Below, piece by piece: positions 7,602 to 15,429 of a DNA stretch of 38,987 nucleotides; the first letter of the stretch is position 1; each line of letters starts with the position of its first letter. Made by a program: the position numbers and the translations under genes. The DNA is from Bacillota bacterium (GTDB lineage Bacteria > Bacillota > Clostridia > Lachnospirales > Lachnospiraceae), in NCBI GenBank assembly GCA_023412855.1, contig JAEZRJ010000031.1:1-38987 (forward strand), read 5' to 3'. Under the pieces are notes generated by a model, which was not told where the DNA came from, ran no database searches, and saw only the letters and a program-made list of their open reading frames with translations.

Positions 7602-8030
7602 TCAAATGCTGTCCAATACTTTTAACAGAGTATGCCATGGCATAGTAGCACATTTTACCCGCGCCGGCATATCGGAAATGTTCTGTAATGCTGCCGCATC
7701 TTCCAGTTCCTGCAGCTCGTCGGGCAAAAGAGGCTGTCTAAGCGCCATTTTCAGAAACAGCTCCGCCAGTCTCCTGGCATCCTGGGCAGTCCTGCCACGC
7801 ACCAAATCTATCATGATCGAAATAGATGCCTGTGAAATTGCACATCCTACTCCGGTAAAAGCACTATCCTTTATTATACCATTCTCCACCTGTAGTTCAA
7901 GTTCTATTTCATCTCCGCAGCTGGGATTCCTGCCGGGTGCCACAATAGTTGCATAAGGAAGATGTCTTTTATTATGGGCTGAAATGCTGTGTTCTTTTAT
8001 TACCTCCGAATATAATTCATTAAGTTCCAT
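7602..8030 (-). CDS. sufU: SufU, NifU-like Fe-S scaffold or sulfur-relay protein
   Basis: A 142-residue SufU/IscU-like protein. The three conserved cysteines and an aspartate are present: C38 and D40 (NPSCGD), C63 (GVGCAIS) and C127 (VKCATMPW). In Firmicutes, SufU is a zinc-binding acceptor of persulfide from SufS that feeds SufB. It overlaps the end of sufS by 11 bp, which suggests coupled translation. The ATG at 8030, with AGAGGTG seven bases before it, is preferred over an in-frame TTG two codons upstream. Confidence 0.93.
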   Translation of the reverse strand: MELNELYSEVIKEHSISAHNKRHLPYATIVAPGRNPSCGDEIELELQVENGIIKDSAFTGVGCAISQASISIMIDLVRGRTAQDARRLAELFLKMALRQPLLPDELQELEDAAALQNISDMPARVKCATMPWHTLLKVLDSI

Positions 8031-9249
8031 ATCCAAGCACCTCTCTTACCTTTGATAAAGCATCGATAAAAATATCCACATCCTCCAATGTATTATAGAG
8101 GTAAAAACTGGCTCTGCATGTCGAAGAAACGCCTAAATGTTTCATCAGCGGCTGGGCACAATGGTGTCCCGCCCGAATCGCTACTCCATAGCTGTTCAAA
8201 ATGCTGGCGACATCGTGAGGATGTACATCTTTCACATTGAAGGCAAGGATTCCCGCTCTGTTTTCCGGATGGTTGGAACCATACACCTCCACCTCGTTCA
8301 GCCCGTTCAATCTTTCCAGCGCATATTCCAGCAGTTGTTTTTCTATATTATGGATATTTTTCCACCCTGCCTGATCCAAATAATCTATCGCTGCCGCAAG
8401 TCCTACGGCACCTTCCACATTCGGGGTTCCTGCCTCCATCTTCCAGGGCGCATCCATAAAAACTACCGACTGCTCCCCCACCTCTTCTACAATCCCGCCT
8501 CCCAGCATAAGAGGCTCCATGGAGTCGAGAAGGCCCTTTCTGGCATACAATACGCCAATTCCTGCAGGTGCCAGCATTTTATGTCCGGAAAACGCCAGGA
8601 AGTCCACATCCAGTTCTTTTACATTTATTTTTATATGGGGAACGCTCTGCGCTCCATCCAGCACAACAACAGCTCCATGTCTATGCGCCATACGGGAAAT
8701 CTCTTCTACCGGATTAATACCTCCAAGCACATTGGATATGTGCCCCAAAGCTACAATCTTTGTACGGCTGTTTATCTTTTCTTCCCATTCCCCAAGGGAT
8801 ATCTGCCCTCGTTCGTCTCCATATACATAGCGCAAAACCGCTTTCTTTTCCTTTGCCAGACGCTGCCAGGGCAAGAGGTTGCTATGGTGCTCGGCAACAG
8901 TGATCAATATCTCATCACCCTCCTTTACAGCCGCTCTGCCATATGATAGGGCGACCATATTAATAGCCTCTGTCGTTCCCGCGGTAAATACAATTTCCTG
9001 CGGATCATTGCAGCCGATAAAATGTGCTGCCTTTTCTCTTGCTTTCTCGTATAATCCGGTTGCATCCTCGCTCAGAGTATAGGCTCCTCTGTGCGGATTT
9101 GCAGTATAATTTCCATAATATCCCTCTATTGCCTTTATCACAGAAAGAGGCTTTTGGCTGGTTGCCGCACTGTCTAAATATACCAGCCGCCTGCCCTTTT
9201 CTTCGCGGGTGAGCAGCAGAGGAAAGTCTTTTCTATAATTATTATCCAT
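8020..9249 (-). CDS. sufS: Cysteine desulfurase SufS
   Basis: PLP enzyme that takes sulfur from cysteine as a persulfide for Fe-S cluster assembly. The 409 residues show the PLP lysine K224 (FSGHKMLAP) and the catalytic cysteine C364 in RAGHHCAQP, typical of group II (SufS) enzymes. The ATG at 9249 overlaps the last 8 bp of sufD and has TTGGAGC upstream; a longer in-frame extension inside sufD lacks a ribosome site. The order sufC-B-D-S-U is the usual one in Firmicutes. Confidence 0.96.
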   Translation of the reverse strand: MDNNYRKDFPLLLTREEKGRRLVYLDSAATSQKPLSVIKAIEGYYGNYTANPHRGAYTLSEDATGLYEKAREKAAHFIGCNDPQEIVFTAGTTEAINMVALSYGRAAVKEGDEILITVAEHHSNLLPWQRLAKEKKAVLRYVYGDERGQISLGEWEEKINSRTKIVALGHISNVLGGINPVEEISRMAHRHGAVVVLDGAQSVPHIKINVKELDVDFLAFSGHKMLAPAGIGVLYARKGLLDSMEPLMLGGGIVEEVGEQSVVFMDAPWKMEAGTPNVEGAVGLAAAIDYLDQAGWKNIHNIEKQLLEYALERLNGLNEVEVYGSNHPENRAGILAFNVKDVHPHDVASILNSYGVAIRAGHHCAQPLMKHLGVSSTCRASFYLYNTLEDVDIFIDALSKVREVLGYGT

Positions 9250-10321
9250 GAATGCTCGCTCCAATATATTCCTTGATTTCCTGTTTGATTTTCGGTATCT
9301 CAATTTTATTTAACAGAGGCGTAAAGGAGGCTTCTACAAGCAATCGCTCGGCTTCCTTTCTGCCAAATCCCCTGCACATAAGGTAATGCAGCTTGCCCGG
9401 ATCGGGTCTTCCTGTAGAAGTCGCATGCCTGCCCTCTACATCATCCTCACCGCAAAGCAAAAGCGGTGCGGAAAGATTAACGGCTTTATCGCTGAGTGTG
9501 AGTACGATTTCTTCTTCGCTTCCTTTTGATCCGGAAGCTCCGGTCATAAAATCCAGGGTGCTTTTCAGCGTCTTTTTGGAGGAATCCGCCAAAGTTCCTC
9601 TTACCGTGATTTCTCCTTCTGTTTCTTTCGCTGCAAACTCAATGCGGTAGCTTAAATCCATTTCTTCCTGCTTTTTACCGATATATATTCCACCCAAATT
9701 CCCGCTGCTTTGTTCGCCCTTCAAAACGATATTGCAGGAAGCGGCCGTTCTCTCGCTTCCCAATTCGTTCAGTATGATATCTGCCGCCGCCCGGTCTTTA
9801 GACCATACCGCCACCGCATCAACATGATTGGCCTTCTTAGGCAGCGTCTGTACTTTTATTAATTTAACCTTCGCGTTTTCTCCCGCTTCCAAAAATGTAA
9901 AGCCACAGTGGAAAGCATTTTCGCAGTTATTGCTGCCATACTTTATGATAACTGTAACCTCGCAGTCCTTTTCCGCTTTAATATATATATAATCATTCAA
10001 CAAGCTGTTGTTTTTATCCAAAGAATACTCTATGATAACCGGTGAATCCAGTGAAGTACCTTCCGGAATCGTTAATGCGAAGACGCTGTTATGATTTTTT
10101 GAGATAAAATCATAATTTTGTTTCATGGAACCGGGAATTTTTATAGATTCCGGTTCGACAAAAAAACGCTCGGCCTGCACCTTTGCCGGCAAGGTAAGCT
10201 TGGCTTCCTTCGAATAACTGTTCAAGCCATTCTCTGCAACATCGAGAGAAACGCTGTTTATTTTAAGCTGGTTCCATGTAGGTACCGGCAACTGATTAAT
10301 ATTTGCAAATGAAATCCCCAA
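9242..10321 (-). CDS. sufD: SufD, Fe-S assembly complex subunit
   Basis: A SufB/SufD-fold protein of about 359 residues with the C-terminal beta-helix region and the family tail segment (EEDVEGRHATSTGRPDPGKL, then a RGFGRKEAERLLVEASF helix). It pairs with SufB on SufC to form the SufBC2D scaffold complex. There is no suitable ATG near the 5' end. A TTG at 10321 has GGAGG seven bases before it and is the likely start; another in-frame TTG at 10342 lies within sufB without a ribosome site. The N-terminal half is divergent, as is usual for SufD. Confidence 0.88.
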   Translation of the reverse strand: MGISFANINQLPVPTWNQLKINSVSLDVAENGLNSYSKEAKLTLPAKVQAERFFVEPESIKIPGSMKQNYDFISKNHNSVFALTIPEGTSLDSPVIIEYSLDKNNSLLNDYIYIKAEKDCEVTVIIKYGSNNCENAFHCGFTFLEAGENAKVKLIKVQTLPKKANHVDAVAVWSKDRAAADIILNELGSERTAASCNIVLKGEQSSGNLGGIYIGKKQEEMDLSYRIEFAAKETEGEITVRGTLADSSKKTLKSTLDFMTGASGSKGSEEEIVLTLSDKAVNLSAPLLLCGEDDVEGRHATSTGRPDPGKLHYLMCRGFGRKEAERLLVEASFTPLLNKIEIPKIKQEIKEYIGASIHG

Positions 10322-10334
10322 CGTCCTTCCTCCT

Positions 10335-11741
10335 TTATCCAATGCTTCCTTCTAATTCAAGTCCGATCAAGCGGTTCATTTCCACCGCATATTCCAGCGG
10401 CAGTTCTTTTGTTACGGGTTCCACGAATCCTCTTACAATAAGGGCCTTTGCCTCTTCTTCACTCAGTCCGCGGGTCATCAAATAGTATATAGACTTTTCG
10501 CTTATCCTTCCTATTTTAGCCTCATGCCCGATATCTGCCTTATCATTCCTCACATCCATAACGGGAATGGTATCCGAGCGCGACTTATCATCCAACATAA
10601 GCGACTCGCAAATAACGCTGCATTTGCTGTTCTTCGCCTGCGGCATTATGGTCACCGAGCTGCGGTAAGTAGCATTTCCGCCGTTTTTGGAAATGGATTT
10701 GGAAGAAATCGTGGAAGATGTGTTCGGCGCCGCATGAACTACCTTTGACCCCGTATCGAGATACTGGTTACTGCTTGCAAAGCTGACTCCCGTAAATTCA
10801 CTCTTGGCGTTTTCTCCTTTCAGTATACTCATCGGATACAACATGGTGATGTGCGAACCGAAGGTTCCCGAAACCCATTCGATTTTGCCGTCTTTTTCAA
10901 CAAGCGCCCGCTTTGTATTTAGATTAAGCATATTTTTCGACCAGTTTTCTATGGTGGAATAGCGAAGTGTGGCTCCTTCTTTTATATACAGCTCTACACC
11001 GCCGGCATGGAGGTTTATCGTATTGTGCCTCGGGGCGGAGCACCCTTCGATAAAATGCAGACTGGAATTTTTCTCGCATATGATCAAGGTATGCTCAAAC
11101 TGCCCGGCCCCCGGCGCATTCAGGCGAAAGTAAGACTGTAAAGGCATATTTACCTTAACGCCTTCCGGAACGTATACGAAAGAACCGCCCGACCATACCG
11201 CACCATGAAGGGCCATGAATTTATGTTCCGTCGCCGGAAGAAGCTTCATAAAATACTCTTTTACAATGTCTTCATATTCGCGCAGCGCGGTTTCCATATC
11301 CGTATAAATGACACCTTGTTCCAGCAGCTGTTCTCTCATACTGTGATAAACCACTTCAGAATCATACTGCGCTCCCACGCCCGAAAGAGATTTCCATTCT
11401 GCCTCCGGAATGCCCAGACGCTCGAATGTGCCGCGGATATCATCCGGTAACTCCTTCCAGTCATCGGTCATGGCCGCCTTTGGACGCACGTAAGTTACAA
11501 TGTTGTCCATATCGAGTTCATGCAGTGAGGGGCCCCACTTTGGAAGCTCCGTTTCGTTATATATCTTTAAAGATTTCTTGCGTAGCGCAAGCATCCACTC
11601 AGGGTCATTTTTATTTTTTGAAATTTCGGTCACAATGTCTTCGGTAAGTCCGCGTTTTACCTGATAATCAATATTATCTGTATCATATATGTCATAAATA
11701 TTACGTTCAAATTCTTCTATTTGTGTTTTCTTCTTTTCCAA
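10335..11741 (-). CDS. sufB: SufB, Fe-S cluster scaffold subunit
   Basis: A 468-residue SufB, well conserved along its length (GVGAQYDSEVVYHS, VWSGGSFVYVPEGVKV, EGCSAP, SSTISSKSIS, DIGHEAKIGRISEK, YLMTRGLSEEEA). It receives sulfur and builds the cluster within SufBC2D. The start is a TTG at 11741 preceded by GAGGTG at seven bases. It lies 11 bp after sufC and 13 bp before the sufD start, in a tight operon. Confidence 0.96.
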   Translation of the reverse strand: MEKKKTQIEEFERNIYDIYDTDNIDYQVKRGLTEDIVTEISKNKNDPEWMLALRKKSLKIYNETELPKWGPSLHELDMDNIVTYVRPKAAMTDDWKELPDDIRGTFERLGIPEAEWKSLSGVGAQYDSEVVYHSMREQLLEQGVIYTDMETALREYEDIVKEYFMKLLPATEHKFMALHGAVWSGGSFVYVPEGVKVNMPLQSYFRLNAPGAGQFEHTLIICEKNSSLHFIEGCSAPRHNTINLHAGGVELYIKEGATLRYSTIENWSKNMLNLNTKRALVEKDGKIEWVSGTFGSHITMLYPMSILKGENAKSEFTGVSFASSNQYLDTGSKVVHAAPNTSSTISSKSISKNGGNATYRSSVTIMPQAKNSKCSVICESLMLDDKSRSDTIPVMDVRNDKADIGHEAKIGRISEKSIYYLMTRGLSEEEAKALIVRGFVEPVTKELPLEYAVEMNRLIGLELEGSIG

Positions 11742-11752
11742 CCTGGTTCACC

Positions 11753-12505
11753 TCACTTTTGGAGGAAATCTGCAAATCCCTCTCGGTCAATTTTCTGTAT
11801 CAGTTCCTTTCCTCCGGTATGGACTATTTTACCGTTTACCAAGACGTGAACATAATCCACCGGTAAATCCTTTAACAGCTTCGTACTATGAGAAATGATC
11901 AAAAGGGAATGGTCTTTATCCTGATTCTTGTAATGGACGATTCCTTCCCTTACCGTTTTTACCGCATCCACATCGAGACCTGAATCGGTTTCATCTAAAA
12001 TGGCAAGCTTGGTATCCATCATCAACAGCTGCAAAATTTCACTTTTCTTCTTTTCACCGCCGGAAAATCCAAAGTTTACATACCTATCGGCATAAGCCTT
12101 ATCCATTTGCAGCATGTTTAATGTGTCTTCCAGTTGTTTTCTGAATGCCAGCATAGGCATCAGCTTCCCTTCCGTGGCCGCTTTCGCAGATTTCAAAAAA
12201 TCTCTCATAGTTATACCGTCGATTTCTTCCGGCGTTTGAAATGATAGGAAAATGCCTTTTTTAGCTCTCTCATTTGTAGGCAGACCTACAATATCCTCGC
12301 CTTGCCAGTTTATACTGCCGGACTTCACAAGGTAATCCGGATGTCCCATAATCACATTGGCAAGCGTCGACTTTCCCGCGCCGTTAGGGCCCATAATTAC
12401 ATGGGTCTCGCCCAGGTCAATTTTTAAATCCAGCCCGCGGATAATTTCGATGTCCGATTCAAGCGTTGCATATAAATTGTTTATGTTCAACAATGTCTGA
12501 CTCAT
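11753..12505 (-). CDS. sufC: SufC, Fe-S assembly ATPase
   Basis: ABC-type cytoplasmic ATPase of 250 residues. It shows Walker A GPNGAGKST (39-47), a Q-loop (FLSFQTPEEI), the signature FSGGEKKKSE typical of SufC, Walker B LAILDETDSGLD and a switch histidine (LLIISHST). There are no membrane segments. The ATG at 12505 has GGAGGAGAAA upstream, and that ribosome site lies inside the 3' end of the marR-type gene: the two reading frames overlap by 47 bp, so sufC translation is probably coupled to the regulator. Confidence 0.95.
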   Translation of the reverse strand: MSQTLLNINNLYATLESDIEIIRGLDLKIDLGETHVIMGPNGAGKSTLANVIMGHPDYLVKSGSINWQGEDIVGLPTNERAKKGIFLSFQTPEEIDGITMRDFLKSAKAATEGKLMPMLAFRKQLEDTLNMLQMDKAYADRYVNFGFSGGEKKKSEILQLLMMDTKLAILDETDSGLDVDAVKTVREGIVHYKNQDKDHSLLIISHSTKLLKDLPVDYVHVLVNGKIVHTGGKELIQKIDREGFADFLQK

Positions 12506-12989
12506 TTTCGTTTTCTCCTCCTTTTTCATTTCCGGAATTGCATGTACAATCAAATTCACAAAACGGAACACAATCTTTCAAATGATCTAAAAAATCAAAT
12601 ATCGTCTTTATTTCATTCACATCCAACGTTTTCAAATAATTGCACAAATTTCTGTTGGAGCTTTCATGAAAGTCTAAATGTTCTTTGCGAACTGCTTCTC
12701 CCGCCTCTGTCAGGCGGAAATACTTTTCTTTCTTATTACCGGCCTTCGTATAAATTTCCAAAAGCTCTTTGTTAGAAAGCTTCACTGAAAATTGGGTGAC
12801 AGCTCCCTTTGTAATTCGCAAAAAGCTGGACATTTCACTGACATTCAGCTCCGGAAACCTATGGACAACATCTAAAAAGACAACTTCCGAATGGTACAAA
12901 AGCTGTCCGCCATACTCCCGCGGCTTTTTTTGTTCTTCCAAAAGCATATTCATTACTTCAAATATTTTTTCTGTCACTTTACAATTCAT
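12459..12989 (-). CDS. MarR-family regulator with C-terminal four-cysteine cluster
   Basis: A 176-residue winged-helix protein: an N-terminal dimer helix, a helix-turn-helix (NVSEMSSFLRITKGAVTQFSVKL, about 49-71, cited as a region), and a wing ending KKEKYFRLTEAGEAV. After the MarR fold comes DCVPFCEFDCTC, with C140, C144, C148 and C150 (C-x3-C-x3-C-x-C), then a polar tail. Four close cysteines could hold an Fe-S cluster or zinc. It is first gene of the suf operon and has a palindrome at its promoter, so an autoregulated Fe-S or redox sensor is a reasonable inference. It is unrelated in fold to cyanobacterial SufR. GGAGG lies eight bases before the ATG. The 3' end overlaps sufC. Confidence 0.88.
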   Translation of the reverse strand: MNCKVTEKIFEVMNMLLEEQKKPREYGGQLLYHSEVVFLDVVHRFPELNVSEMSSFLRITKGAVTQFSVKLSNKELLEIYTKAGNKKEKYFRLTEAGEAVRKEHLDFHESSNRNLCNYLKTLDVNEIKTIFDFLDHLKDCVPFCEFDCTCNSGNEKGGENENESDIVEHKQFICNA

Positions 12990-13021
12990 TGCGGATGCCT
13001 CCTATTCCTTTGCTCGACTTT

Positions 13022-13077
13022 AGTATATGTCCTGACAAATAAAAAGTCAATATTATTTATCTACTAAACAATATTGA
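13022..13077 (-). promoter_or_regulatory. suf operon promoter with overlapping operator candidate
   Basis: Minus strand: TTGACT (13050-13045), 17 bp, TATACT (13027-13022), near consensus. Overlapping the -35 and extending upstream is an inverted repeat, TCAATATT...AATATTGA (13047-13054 and 13070-13077). Inside it is an imperfect 19-bp palindrome (13053-13071; TT.TTTA, 5 bases, TAAA.AA, 12 of 19 positions symmetric), a size usual for MarR sites. Confidence 0.75.
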
Positions 13078-13306
13078 TTCGCCGTATCTAAAAATGAAGT
13101 TTTTCGCTTTAAACTACCGCACCATTCCAAGAGTCAATTCCCGAGCTTCTTTTGGTATGGCCTTTTCCGCCGTAAATTTATTGCGGCAGACCCAGCGCGG
13201 TTTGCCGGACGGGAACAGGAATATCAGAAACGGAAAGATAATTTGTTCATTGCTGATTCGAATGCTTTGTACATTTCTGATTTGACAGCCTGCATTGTGA
13301 ATCAGA

Positions 13307-13335
13307 TTACAACTTTTCATAAACTATGGTATACT
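13307..13335 (+). promoter_or_regulatory. Promoter candidate for the histidine kinase genes
   Basis: TTACAA (13307-13312), 17 bp, TATACT (13330-13335), 34 bp before the first kinase start. The -10 is good and the -35 weak. The rest of 13078-13306 shows no gene that I can support; a 60-codon frame on each strand lacks a ribosome site. Confidence 0.5.
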
Positions 13336-13369
13336 TTTTCCAAAAGAGTGTCGAAAGGAGGAGGTCGCT

Positions 13370-15370
13370 ATGCCGGATAAAATAAGAACTCACAACCGCA
13401 TTTCAAGGGCAATACGCAAGCACAAGCTGTTTCTTATCCTGTCAGCGGCTTTCCTTACTGTCCTTGCCACCATGCTTTTAGTCAGGCTGCCTGAGAAATC
13501 CGAAAGCATCACAGTCACGGAGCAAAACGGCGTGTATGACCTGACCGAAGTATTTAATGCAGGCACTTCCGTCATTCAGCTTGCCCCCGGCACCACCTAC
13601 TATCCGGGCACCTATCTGCTCCCGGAGGATGTCAGCACTGCTATTCCCGAAAGCACCGGACGTTTTGACGAAATCCGCGCCGATTACCTCTCCCAGCGAT
13701 TTATTCTGCTGCTCCCGGATAATACCGATGTATACTCCCTGACCTTTACCCTTTCCGGACGTCATGCCATGCGCGTCTATGTGAATGGCAAACTGACGGC
13801 GGTGGCCGGACATCCCGGCACGACCAAGCAAAACACTGAAGTATGGGAAAACAATATCACCTTCAATGCAGCAGCTTCAGGCGGCCAAATGGAAATCATC
13901 TTCCACAGCGCACAATTCTATCACGCCAAAAGAGGTGCGTCTCTCGGGTCGTTGAACCTGAGCAAAGCAGGAACCGCTTCCAATCCCTTCGTTTTTGACC
14001 GAATCAAGGGTATCGCCGTCGCAGGCGCGCTTTTGTGCGCGGCGACGCTGCTGCTGGGCATTTACCTGCTGCTGTCCCGCACAAGAATGACCCTTTATTT
14101 CGCTTTGGCCTGCATTGCCATGGCATTGCGGGAATGTCTGCAAAGCCAGGCATGGATATACTTCCCCATAAACGGAAATCTCTCATTCATGCTGGAATAT
14201 ATGAGCGTAGTGCTTCTGACGATTTTCCTTTCGCTGTATCTCGGACAATACGCAACAAGCCGCTTCCTGCGGGGCATTCAATACACGGCGATTCTCGGCT
14301 CCTGCGTTTATGGTATATGCGTACTGTTTGGGGATTCTATCTTCTATACCTCAGTGCTGAAATATTATCAGACACTGCTGGTTTTGTGCATTGTTCCGGG
14401 TATTGCCGGACTGTTCCGGAACATGCGCCGCCCAACAAAAGAGCAAGCTGCCGCTCTATACGGCATCGCGGTGTTTTACCTTGCTGCCGTATCCGATATC
14501 ATCATGTACAGCGACCTGTTCGGCGACGGACCCAACGCGCCCATCTCCGAAATAGCCATGCTGGTATTCGTGCTGGCGCAGACGGTTTTCTTGTTCCTGA
14601 TGAACAACAGGGTGCTGACGGAGGCCAAAGAAGCGGAGCAGAAGTTGGAAACGGAAAAGAATGCGCTGGAAATACTCAACCGGATGAAAACCGAGTTTCT
14701 TGGTAATGTCTCCCACGAACTGAAAACACCGCTGACGGTAATGTCCGGCTATGCGCAGACGACGAAGCAGCTTGCACAGCAGCCGGACACGCTCGATGGT
14801 GCGGAGGTATCCCGCCGGATGACGCTTATTTCCTCTGAGGCTGAGCGGCTTTCCCTGATGGTGGGGCAGATTTTGGACGTGACCCGCATGGAAGAAGGCC
14901 GCATGGTCATGGAGCCGGTGCGCTGCTACGTGGATGAAATCATCCATGCCGCCGTTGAAACTCATTACCCCATCCTGAACAAGAACCAAAACCGGCTGGA
15001 TATCAGCATGGAAAGCGGCCTTCCCGCCGTCCATGCTGACCCGGTGCGAATTTCTCAGGTTATCGTCAACCTGATTTCCAATGCGGTACGGTTTACGGCA
15101 AACGGTCTGATCACTGTATCCGCAAGGCGGGAGGGCCCTCATATCTTAGTCTGCGTGTCAGATACCGGTGTTGGAATCTCGGCGGAGCAGCTTCCCCATA
15201 TTTTTGAGCGTTATAATAAAAAACAAAAATCCGGGGTTGGGCAGGATATCGGCACCGGACTTGGGTTATACATATGCAAGCATATCGTGGATCAGCACGG
15301 CGGAGCAATCTGGATTGAAAGCAAGGAAGGGCGCGGCACATCCGTGTTTTTCACTCTGCCTGTACCCTAA
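13370..15370 (+). CDS. Membrane sensor histidine kinase, 7TMR-DISM-like (kinase 1)
   Basis: A 666-residue sensor kinase. A signal anchor (about 19-42) is followed by an extracytoplasmic beta-rich domain (about 45-205) ending in a segment resembling the jelly-roll 7TMR-DISM extracellular domain (GRHAMRVYVNG). Then come about seven membrane segments (215-415), a short coiled coil (TEAKEAEQKLETEKNALEIL), HisKA with phospho-acceptor H449 (SHELKTPL) and HATPase_c (N box NLISNAVRF, G1 DTGVGI, G2 GTGLGLYI). GGAGGAGG lies five bases before the ATG. It is followed by a second kinase whose core is almost identical. The partner is probably the convergent OmpR-type regulator at 16754-17440. The ligand is unknown. 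Confidence 0.92.
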   Translation: MPDKIRTHNRISRAIRKHKLFLILSAAFLTVLATMLLVRLPEKSESITVTEQNGVYDLTEVFNAGTSVIQLAPGTTYYPGTYLLPEDVSTAIPESTGRFDEIRADYLSQRFILLLPDNTDVYSLTFTLSGRHAMRVYVNGKLTAVAGHPGTTKQNTEVWENNITFNAAASGGQMEIIFHSAQFYHAKRGASLGSLNLSKAGTASNPFVFDRIKGIAVAGALLCAATLLLGIYLLLSRTRMTLYFALACIAMALRECLQSQAWIYFPINGNLSFMLEYMSVVLLTIFLSLYLGQYATSRFLRGIQYTAILGSCVYGICVLFGDSIFYTSVLKYYQTLLVLCIVPGIAGLFRNMRRPTKEQAAALYGIAVFYLAAVSDIIMYSDLFGDGPNAPISEIAMLVFVLAQTVFLFLMNNRVLTEAKEAEQKLETEKNALEILNRMKTEFLGNVSHELKTPLTVMSGYAQTTKQLAQQPDTLDGAEVSRRMTLISSEAERLSLMVGQILDVTRMEEGRMVMEPVRCYVDEIIHAAVETHYPILNKNQNRLDISMESGLPAVHADPVRISQVIVNLISNAVRFTANGLITVSARREGPHILVCVSDTGVGISAEQLPHIFERYNKKQKSGVGQDIGTGLGLYICKHIVDQHGGAIWIESKEGRGTSVFFTLPVP

Positions 15371-15429
15371 AGGCTGCCGGTCAGGCCGCCGGAAAGTCCA
15401 TATTGATTACATGAAAGGATGGTAGGCAA

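Noticed and set aside
8137..8946. 269-codon open frame antisense to sufS
   Set aside because: Shadow frame on the other strand of a conserved gene, without start signals.
13094..13320. Short frames on both strands between the suf and kinase promoters
   Set aside because: No ribosome site and no family resemblance; possibly a gene remnant but not supportable.
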